Part shown: positions 1 to 5,362 of the stretch, piece after piece | Numbering within the stretch: the stretch's first letter is position 1 | How the letters are laid out: the number at the start of each line of letters is the position of its first letter | Assembly: GCA_030432175.1 (NCBI GenBank) | Contig: JAUIHU010000357.1 | Coordinates: 1-5,362 of the forward strand | From: Verrucomicrobiia bacterium | Lineage (GTDB): Bacteria > Verrucomicrobiota > Verrucomicrobiia > Limisphaerales > JAUIHU01 | Direction of reading: 5' to 3' | Length of the DNA: 5,362 nt | Notes under the pieces: model-generated | Database searches by the model: none | Told to the model about the DNA's origin: nothing | The model's input: only the letters and a program-made list of their open reading frames with translations | Translations under genes and position numbers: made by a program

Positions 1-112
1 AGATGAGTTGGGTGGGGACATCTGGTGGGCATATCGATCACTCGACCAAAACGGTCCAATCCCCGGTAAATATCCCCGCCATCCCCACCAGATGTCCCCA
101 CCCAACTCATCT
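1..112. repeat. Perfect 29-bp inverted repeat, arms 1-29 and 84-112, 54-bp spacer
   Basis: Bases 1-29 are the exact reverse complement of bases 84-112; the match stops at the next inner pair (30 and 83, both C). The left arm may continue beyond the window. The right arm (84-112) fits the RHS reading frame naturally, encoding MSWVGTSGG in a stretch that aligns by eye with RHS relatives. The left arm does not: it begins just where RHS-like reading ends, so it looks like the inserted or copied arm. The possibilities are a fold-back at a contig end (chimeric read or assembly), a template-switch duplication in the genome, or a true hairpin. The sequence shows the repeat but not its cause. Confidence 0.9.
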
Positions 113-554
113 CCACTCCCGGCTGGCTGTAATCGATTTCCACTCGGCGATCCAGTCCCAAATAGGAGTAAACGACTCGGTCCGTGCTCCCCTCTTTGAT
201 CGCTCTCACTCGACTGACTCGATCATCGATACTTCCAGAAGAGCCATAATCATAAGTCAACGCCAATCCATCGGGAGTGGTCATTCCAGTCCTTCGAATG
301 TGATTGGATGCCCCATCGGTGTAGGAGTAAGAGACATAAGGAGTCGTGCTTGTGTTTACCGCGCCAGAGTGGGACTGGTATTCACGGGTGATTTGCGCAA
401 ATCCATTAAACTCACGCTCCACCTCATTCACGACATTCCCCATGGTTTTGGATGAATTGTCATACGAAGTCACCTTGGACACCATGCCTCGGAGTTCGTA
501 GGCGCGGGTGATGCGTTTCACCTCCCCGTCCACCCCGGAAGAAAGAGTTAAATT
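1..554 (-). pseudogene. RHS/YD-repeat protein fragment, 5'-truncated, 3' end disrupted
   Basis: The minus strand from 554 down to 1 is one open frame (codons start at 554, 551 and so on) that reads as RHS-repeat protein. Recognisable segments are SGVDGEVKRITRAYE (about 542-495), GNVVNEV, GAVNTSTTPYVSYSYTDG, LTYDYGSSGSIDDRVSRV and GLDRFGRVID (ending at 33). RHS proteins are usually very large surface or secreted YD-repeat shells, so about 174 residues of homology is only a piece. An in-frame TAA at 557-555 closes the frame just upstream, there is no convincing start codon or ribosome site, and the upstream 66 bases do not read as RHS in this frame. At the other end family members continue after VID with QRW-like residues; here the frame instead enters the inverted-repeat arm (MPTRCPHPTH). 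It is therefore best read as a remnant. It lies downstream of the permease on the same strand. The family call is strong; pseudogene status could change if sequence left of the window restores a C-terminus. Confidence 0.8.
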
Positions 555-620
555 TTACCCCCAGAGTAGTATTTTCAAAGCAATTTCCCATAGCTGGTTA
601 AACCCAGGTTGATGGGCAAC

Positions 621-1928
621 TTACTCCTGATACAGAAACGCAAACCGCAATACGAATGCCAACGTCAGTCCAAGGGTGACCCAGTTTAATTGTTTGTGCT
701 TGCCGCTGAACAGATGGATCAGTGTGTAAATAATACAGCCTGCCGCCAGTCCATCAGCGATTGAGAAGCTGAGGGGCATGAGAATCGCCGTTAAAATCAA
801 AGGCGCGACTTCTGTGATTTCTCCCCAACTTTTAAAGTCTCTCAGTGAACTGACCAAAAGTATGGCGACGAAAATCAATGCCGGCCCTGTGGCGTATGCA
901 GGGATGGATGCCGCAACGGGCGAGAAAAATAATGTCAGCAAAAACAAAACCGATATGACGAGCGCTGTTAATCCAGTCTTCCCTCCAGCTGAGATACCTG
1001 TATTACTTTCGATATATGTCGTCGTAGTAGATGTCCCAAGCAAAGATCCGGCCACGGTTGCAGCGCTGTCTGCCAGCAAAGCTCTTTCCACTTTTTGAAC
1101 CTGACCATTTTCATCCATAAACCCACCCTGCTTGGCAACAGCGATCAAGGTGCCGCTGGTGTCGAAGAAATCTACAAACAGGAGGGATAACACCAATGCA
1201 AGAAATCCGAAGTCCAGGGCAGGTTTCCAGTTCAGTTGGAGAAATGTTGGAGCGAGCGCCGGTGGCATGGAAACGATTTCCGCTGGCGGTTTGGCATTAT
1301 CGTCCAAAACCCAACCGAGCAAAGTCACCACAATGACTCCTGCAATCACCGCCCAGGGTTTTCCACGGGAATGAAGAGCGGCGATTATGATCAATCCCAG
1401 TATTGCCAATAAAAATGGGATGGATCGCACATTTCCCATGGAAAGCAATGTTCCCTCGCCTGGGACCACAATTCCAGAGTTCTGAAATCCAATCACCGCC
1501 AGGAAAAGTCCGATTCCGACGGTTGCTCCGGTTTTCAAACATTCCGGCATGTCACGTATAATGGTTTTTCGAACTGGCGAGAGGCTTAGGATCACAAAGA
1601 TAATTCCAGACCAAAAAACCGCGCCCAAAGCTTGATTCCATGTATATCCAGCGCCCAGGACGATGCTGTACGCAAAAAATGCATTGAGTCCCATGCCAGG
1701 AGCCAACGCAATAGGATGATTCGCCAATAGCCCCATCAATCCGGTCCCCAGCGCCGCCGCCAGGCAGGTTGCAACAAATACTGCTCCAAAATCCATCCCG
1801 GCATCGGACAGAATCCCGGGATTCACCGCAGCGATGTAAACCATAGTGATCCACGTGGTCAAACCAGCAAGAGCTTCGGATCGCGCAGTCGCGCCCTTCT
1901 TTTTAAGCTGAAACCATTGATCCAACAT
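621..1928 (-). CDS. NCS2-family purine/nucleobase permease (AzgA/PbuG type)
   Basis: This is a 435-residue integral membrane transporter that should import purine bases (adenine, guanine or hypoxanthine), normally with protons, across the cytoplasmic membrane for salvage. The protein is hydrophobic throughout, with about 12-14 membrane segments, and its length is usual for the AzgA subgroup (about 430-450). Family landmarks are the N-terminal LKKKGATARSEALAGLTT (8-25), the TM3 substrate motif ALAPGMGLNAFF (74-85), the TM8 motif DFFDTSGTLIAV (253-264) and the TM10 region TSTTTTYIESNTGISAGGKT (299-318). By alignment from memory with characterised AzgA proteins, Asn82, an Asp of the TM8 motif (253 or 256) and Glu307 are the likely base-contacting residues; all are present, so it should be functional. 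The ATG at 1928 gives the standard N-terminus, but only a weak GAG about 14 bases upstream could serve as ribosome site. It is transcribed away from the 2080 gene. The exact purine cannot be read from sequence, so no symbol is assigned. Confidence 0.95.
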   Translation of the reverse strand: MLDQWFQLKKKGATARSEALAGLTTWITMVYIAAVNPGILSDAGMDFGAVFVATCLAAALGTGLMGLLANHPIALAPGMGLNAFFAYSIVLGAGYTWNQALGAVFWSGIIFVILSLSPVRKTIIRDMPECLKTGATVGIGLFLAVIGFQNSGIVVPGEGTLLSMGNVRSIPFLLAILGLIIIAALHSRGKPWAVIAGVIVVTLLGWVLDDNAKPPAEIVSMPPALAPTFLQLNWKPALDFGFLALVLSLLFVDFFDTSGTLIAVAKQGGFMDENGQVQKVERALLADSAATVAGSLLGTSTTTTYIESNTGISAGGKTGLTALVISVLFLLTLFFSPVAASIPAYATGPALIFVAILLVSSLRDFKSWGEITEVAPLILTAILMPLSFSIADGLAAGCIIYTLIHLFSGKHKQLNWVTLGLTLAFVLRFAFLYQE

Positions 1929-2079
1929 TGACGATTAATTTACTCGCAAATTAAGGCCGCTTGAAAGCTGCAAATTGTTGAGTTTGAAATGACCTCAAAT
2001 GAGGGTATTGCGGTAAAGAGCCTGTCAGACTAGCATATTTTTAATATCCAGAAAAAGTAAACAGTCCAGTTTCAGGCGT
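1929..2079. promoter_or_regulatory. Divergent intergenic region, candidate promoters
   Basis: This 151-base AT-rich spacer separates two start codons pointing away from each other, so it must hold the promoters for both the permease and the plus-strand operon unless they lie inside genes. The best plus-strand candidate is TTGCGG (2008-2013), a 17-base gap, then TAGCAT (2031-2036); it matches sigma-70 consensus at 3 of 6 and 4 of 6 positions, which is weak. A small dyad, TTTGA-N7-TCAAA at 1983-1999, could be an operator but is short enough to be chance. I see no convincing minus-strand promoter and no purine-riboswitch core upstream of the permease. That a regulatory region exists is likely; the individual elements are speculative. 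Confidence 0.35.
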
Positions 2080-4578
2080 ATGTTAAATTGCAAGTTCAAA
2101 TCCATCCTTTCCAATCTTGCTGCGATTACGATATCGACAGGATTTCTTTCATTCTACTCTCCTCAATTATCAGCTGAGCATTGGGCTTTCGAACCCATTC
2201 CTCGAGGCGCTCATGCTGATCTAGATTCAGTAGTCGAATGTACCAATCCTATTGATGTCTTCATTGATAACGAACTGGAGGAACGCGGTCTGCACCGCTC
2301 CCGAGAAGCCGATCGACGCACTTTGATTCGCCGCCTTTATTTCAACCTGCTGGGAGTTCCGCCAACTCCGGATGAGGTCACTCGTTTTATGAATGATCCC
2401 GATCCGAATGCTTTTGAAACATTGGTTGATCAAACTTTGAATGATCCACGGTATGGCGAGCGATGGGCTCGGCACTGGCTGGATGTCATTCGATTCGCTG
2501 AAACGAATGGTTTTGAAACGAACCGTGAACGACTGAGCGCCTGGCGATTCAGAGACTACGTGATCGCCGCATTCAATGACGACAAACCTTATGATCAATT
2601 TGTGAAAGAACAAATCGCCGGGGATGTCTTTGGCGCCGATGTAGGAACTGGTTTTCTGGTGGGTGGTCCGGTGGATATTGTAAAAAGTCCGGATCCGGAA
2701 CTTACCGCCAAGCAGCGTGCGGATGAATTGGACGACATGGTGAATACCACTGGAACCGCCTTCATGGGCTTAACCCTCGGTTGCGCCCGATGCCACAGTC
2801 ATAAGTTTGATCCGGTTTCTCATGAAGAATATTATTCCATGACCGCCATGTTTTCTGGAGTGCGCCATGGTGAGCGCTCCGCTCCCGTGGACTCCAAAGT
2901 TCGAGATCAAATTCAAGCGCTGGATGAAGAAATCGCTCAGCTGGAAAAGAAACTGAATCCATTCCTGAATGGAACAACCCGCACGGTTGATCCCAGCGCT
3001 AAAAATTCAGGACCACTCCCGCCGGTGAATGCCAGATTGAATGTCGAGGAGTTTGAAGCTGTTGAAATCAACGCGCTGCGTTTTGTTATTTTCGCCTCGA
3101 CAGGCAGCGAACCTTGCATTGATGAACTAGAAGTTTTTGAGAATGAGAAAAATGTAGCGTTGGCTTCATTAGGTGTGAAAGCTTCAGCTTCGAGCGCCCT
3201 CCCTGGATATTCCATTCACAAAATTAAGCACCTCAATGATGGCAAAACCGGTAACAATCATTCCTGGATCTCCAACGAAACCGGGCAGGGTTGGGCTCAA
3301 TTGGATTTCCCTCATCCGGTGACCGTCAATCGCATTCAATGGGGCCGGGATCGTGATGGCAATTTCAGTGATCGTGTCGCAGCTCTTTACCGGATCGAAG
3401 TGAAACAAACCAATGGGGAATGGAAAACCGTTGCCAGTTCAGATCAACGTCAAAAGTTCGCAGGAAATATCCAACGCCCCGAGCGCCCAGCTTATCTACT
3501 GGACGGGTTGGATCCAGCAGTCGCGGATCAGGTCCGAGCCTGGATGTCCGAGATTGCAGCCAAAGAAGAGCAAAAGAAAAAATTATCTAATCAACATAAA
3601 ATTTACGCTGGGAATTTTGTTGAACCGGATCCGGCCTACATTCTTCATCGCGGCGATCCCATGATGAAAAAGGAACGAGTCGCCCCGGCCACTTTATCGA
3701 TTTATGAACCATTGAAGCTGGAAAAAGGCGCGCCAGATCAGGAGCGCAGGAAACTGTTGGCTGAATGGATCGCAGACGAAAGGAATCCACTGACTTCACG
3801 AGTTATCGTTAACCGCGTCTGGCAATACCATTTCGGGGTTGGCATTGTGAATACTCCGAGCGATTTCGGAACCAATGGCGCTGAACCCACCCATCCAGAA
3901 CTGATCAACTGGATGGCTGATTTTTTGATGTCGAATGGTTGGAGTATTAAGAAACTTCAAAGAAAAATTGTTCTCTCTGAAACCTGGAAACAATCGAGTC
4001 AGCCGAATCCTGAAGCTTTACGAGTGGATGCCGGCAGTCGATTGCTATGGAGATTTCCTCCACGCCGCATGGAAGCCGAGGCGATTCGTGACAGTATTCT
4101 CTCAGTCAGTGGATTGCTCGACAACACGATGGGCGGTCCCAGTTTTTACCTGCACGATGTGGACCGGGAGAATGTTTATCATTACCACCCGAAAGAAGAA
4201 TTCGGACCCGAAGACATGCGTCGTATGGTTTATGCATTCAAGGTGCGTATGGAGCCGGACGCCATTTTCGGATCCTTCGATTGTCCGGATGGATCGCTGG
4301 CGGTGCCCAAGCGATCCGTTTCCACCACACCACTGCAGGCGCTGAACTTGTTCAACAGTGAATTCCTGATCGATCAAGCCGAAGCGTTGGCGGAGAGACT
4401 GGTTTCCGACGCTGGCTCCAATCTGGAGAATCAGGTCGAACGGCTTTGGATGTTGAGTTTCAGTCGTGAACCCAAAGCAGAAGAGAAATCCGATGCCGTT
4501 CAATTTGCCAGCTCATACGGAGTGGAAGCGCTTTGCCGAGCCACGCTGAACTCCAATGAATTTCTGTTCATCCCTTAA
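2080..4578 (+). CDS. Secreted DUF1549/DUF1553 (PSCyt2-PSD1) protein with discoidin-like domain and one CxxCH
   Basis: This 832-residue exported protein belongs to a family expanded in Planctomycetes and Verrucomicrobia whose reaction is not established. Residues 1-32 look like a Sec signal peptide (Lys5/Lys7, hydrophobic core 9-26, probable cleavage after LSA at 30-32), followed by the family opening HWAFEP. Residues about 55-262 form DUF1549, including RRLYFNLLGVPPTPDE, DPRYGERWARHWLD and CARCHSHKFDP (235-245), where Cys235, Cys238 and His239 make a c-type haem motif. A likely coiled coil at 272-292 leads to a discoidin-like (F5/F8 type C) domain at about 328-455, with SEPCIDELEVF, HLNDGKTGNNHSWISNE and WGRDRDGNFSDR. 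DUF1553 covers about 567-830: NPLTSRVIVNRVWQYHFG, TPSDFG, TTPLQALNLFNSEF and the terminal LNSNEFLFIP. The separate N-terminal PSCyt1 cytochrome domain of many relatives is absent. The ATG at 2080 gives the signal peptide; ribosome-site match is poor. It heads an operon with the DUF1501 gene 34 bases downstream. Confidence 0.93.
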   Translation: MLNCKFKSILSNLAAITISTGFLSFYSPQLSAEHWAFEPIPRGAHADLDSVVECTNPIDVFIDNELEERGLHRSREADRRTLIRRLYFNLLGVPPTPDEVTRFMNDPDPNAFETLVDQTLNDPRYGERWARHWLDVIRFAETNGFETNRERLSAWRFRDYVIAAFNDDKPYDQFVKEQIAGDVFGADVGTGFLVGGPVDIVKSPDPELTAKQRADELDDMVNTTGTAFMGLTLGCARCHSHKFDPVSHEEYYSMTAMFSGVRHGERSAPVDSKVRDQIQALDEEIAQLEKKLNPFLNGTTRTVDPSAKNSGPLPPVNARLNVEEFEAVEINALRFVIFASTGSEPCIDELEVFENEKNVALASLGVKASASSALPGYSIHKIKHLNDGKTGNNHSWISNETGQGWAQLDFPHPVTVNRIQWGRDRDGNFSDRVAALYRIEVKQTNGEWKTVASSDQRQKFAGNIQRPERPAYLLDGLDPAVADQVRAWMSEIAAKEEQKKKLSNQHKIYAGNFVEPDPAYILHRGDPMMKKERVAPATLSIYEPLKLEKGAPDQERRKLLAEWIADERNPLTSRVIVNRVWQYHFGVGIVNTPSDFGTNGAEPTHPELINWMADFLMSNGWSIKKLQRKIVLSETWKQSSQPNPEALRVDAGSRLLWRFPPRRMEAEAIRDSILSVSGLLDNTMGGPSFYLHDVDRENVYHYHPKEEFGPEDMRRMVYAFKVRMEPDAIFGSFDCPDGSLAVPKRSVSTTPLQALNLFNSEFLIDQAEALAERLVSDAGSNLENQVERLWMLSFSREPKAEEKSDAVQFASSYGVEALCRATLNSNEFLFIP

Positions 4579-4612
4579 ACCAATTTAATACTTCAAGAAG
4601 ATTTATATTACT

Positions 4613-5362
4613 ATGCGTTCTCATCCATTGATGAACCGAAGACAGTTCCTTTCACAGACAGGAACCGGACTGGCCTCAATCGGGCTGGCGCAAATCCTGA
4701 GTCAGCAGGGATTGCTCGGCGCTGAAAAACCGTTTCGCCCGGAAATTGATTCCGGAAAACCCTTTGCGCCCCGGCCACCTCATTTCCAACCCAAAGCCAA
4801 CCGGGTGTTGATGATCTTTTGCAGCGGCTGCAGTCAGTTGGATACGTTTGATTACAAACCGGAATTAATCCGTCATCACGGTAAACCCATGCCTGGAGCC
4901 GACAAACTGGTCACCTTTCAGGGGCAACAAGGAGCTTTGAACCAGAGTCCCTGGAAATTCCGCCCTTACGGTAAATCCGGCAAGATGGTTTCTGATCTCG
5001 TTCCTCACCTGGGTGAAATGGTAGATGACATGTGTTTCATCCACTCCATGAAAGGGCAGACCAATACCCACGGACCAGGCGAGAATTTCATGTCAACCGG
5101 ATACACATTGGATGGATTTCCTAGCGTTGGATCCTGGGTGACTTATGCATTGGGGACCGAGGCGGAAGAGCTGCCCGCATTTGTCGCCATCAATGACCCA
5201 CGAGGGCTCGCACGCAGCGGTAAGAACAACTTTGGGAACGGTTTTCTGCCAGCCGCGTTTCAGGGCGCCGACTTTAATGCCAAGCATCCCCCGAACAACC
5301 TGCGGCGCCCGCCGAGTCTCACCGCGGACGCTGATCGTCGCACGAATCACCTGTTGCAGCGA
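4613..5362 (+). CDS. DUF1501 protein with Tat signal, 3' end beyond window
   Basis: The frame opens with ATG at 4613 and stays open for exactly 250 codons to the window edge; DUF1501 proteins usually run to somewhat over 400 residues, so the C-terminal part is missing. The N-terminus MNRRQFLSQTGTGLASIG (7-24) is a twin-arginine signal (Arg9-Arg10) with a hydrophobic stretch to about 35. Family motifs follow: HFQPKANRVLMIF (57-69), SGCSQLDTFDYKPEL (71-85), GKPMPG (90-95), SDLVPHLGEMVDDMCFIHSM (127-146), THGPGENFMSTG (152-163), GFPSVGSWVTYALG (168-181) and PRGL with NGFLPAAFQG (to 218). DUF1501 is related to the alkaline phosphatase/sulfatase fold, but catalytic activity has not been shown for most members. 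The start at 4613 has AAGAAG at 4595-4600, a long 12-base spacing; ATG at 4631 (Met7) is an alternative that keeps the Tat signal. The gene follows the DUF1549/DUF1553 gene by 34 bases with no terminator between, so co-transcription is likely. Confidence 0.93.
   Translation, partial: MRSHPLMNRRQFLSQTGTGLASIGLAQILSQQGLLGAEKPFRPEIDSGKPFAPRPPHFQPKANRVLMIFCSGCSQLDTFDYKPELIRHHGKPMPGADKLVTFQGQQGALNQSPWKFRPYGKSGKMVSDLVPHLGEMVDDMCFIHSMKGQTNTHGPGENFMSTGYTLDGFPSVGSWVTYALGTEAEELPAFVAINDPRGLARSGKNNFGNGFLPAAFQGADFNAKHPPNNLRRPPSLTADADRRTNHLLQR

Noticed and set aside
3..455. Open plus-strand frame of 150 codons beginning MSWVGTSGG
   Set aside because: It is antisense to the RHS fragment, and its opening residues simply reflect the inverted-repeat arm, which reads the same on both strands. 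No domain or ribosome site supports it.
587..616. Possible terminator hairpin after the permease (CCCAT/ATGGG with inner CTGG/CCAG)
   Set aside because: The stem is broken by an unequal internal loop, is only 5 plus 4 pairs and has no following T-tract, so it cannot be called a terminator from sequence alone.
778..1374. Two plus-strand open frames (778-1098 and 1132-1374) antisense to the permease
   Set aside because: They are complementary to strongly conserved membrane segments of the permease, low in recognisable features and lack start signals.
1297..1854. Two minus-strand open frames (1297-1542 and 1552-1854) inside the permease gene
   Set aside because: They are out-of-frame readings of the permease coding sequence, whose own frame is intact from 1928 to 621, so no frameshift needs to be invoked.
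1929..2079. Purine riboswitch upstream of the permease
   Set aside because: Leaders of PbuG-type genes in some bacteria carry one, but I could not find the conserved three-helix core or loop sequences in the minus-strand leader.
3935..4503. Overlapping open frames on both strands within the DUF1553 coding region
   Set aside because: The 2080-4578 frame matches the family continuously through this stretch; the other frames show no domain or codon pattern of their own.
4865..5350. Minus-strand open frames opposite the DUF1501 gene
   Set aside because: The plus-strand frame carries clear DUF1501 motifs throughout; the minus-strand products resemble nothing I recognise.

Overview
The window looks like chromosomal DNA from a PVC-superphylum bacterium, most likely a planctomycete, with a verrucomicrobial source possible. 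Two things point that way. One is a DUF1549/DUF1553 (PSCyt2/PSD1) gene followed directly by a DUF1501 gene, a pairing expanded in these phyla. The other is an RHS/YD-repeat fragment whose motifs resemble those of planctomycetal RHS proteins. By eye, base composition is near 50% GC with no obvious shift between genes.

Layout, left to right. Positions 1-554 (minus strand) hold a fragment of an RHS-repeat protein that lacks its 5' part and has a disturbed 3' part. The RHS reading ends at about base 33, where a perfect 29-bp inverted repeat (1-29 against 84-112) begins. Positions 621-1928 (minus) encode a complete NCS2-family nucleobase permease of the AzgA/PbuG type. Positions 1929-2079 are a divergent intergenic spacer with only weak promoter-like signals. 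Positions 2080-4578 (plus) encode a secreted 832-residue protein with a DUF1549 domain carrying one CxxCH haem-type motif, a discoidin-like (F5/F8 type C) domain and a C-terminal DUF1553 domain. After 34 bases, position 4613 starts a DUF1501 protein with a twin-arginine signal, which runs off the right edge after 250 codons.

The two plus-strand genes are probably one operon. The first product appears to be Sec-exported, as a c-type haem protein would be, and the second Tat-exported, as a protein folded in the cytoplasm would be. Both should act outside the cytoplasm; the biochemical role of this family pair is not established as far as I know. The permease is a cytoplasmic-membrane purine importer with no visible functional link to the other genes. 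The most unusual structure is the broken RHS segment with the fold-back repeat at the left edge. It could be genuine gene decay in a recombination-prone locus, or an artefact at a contig end.
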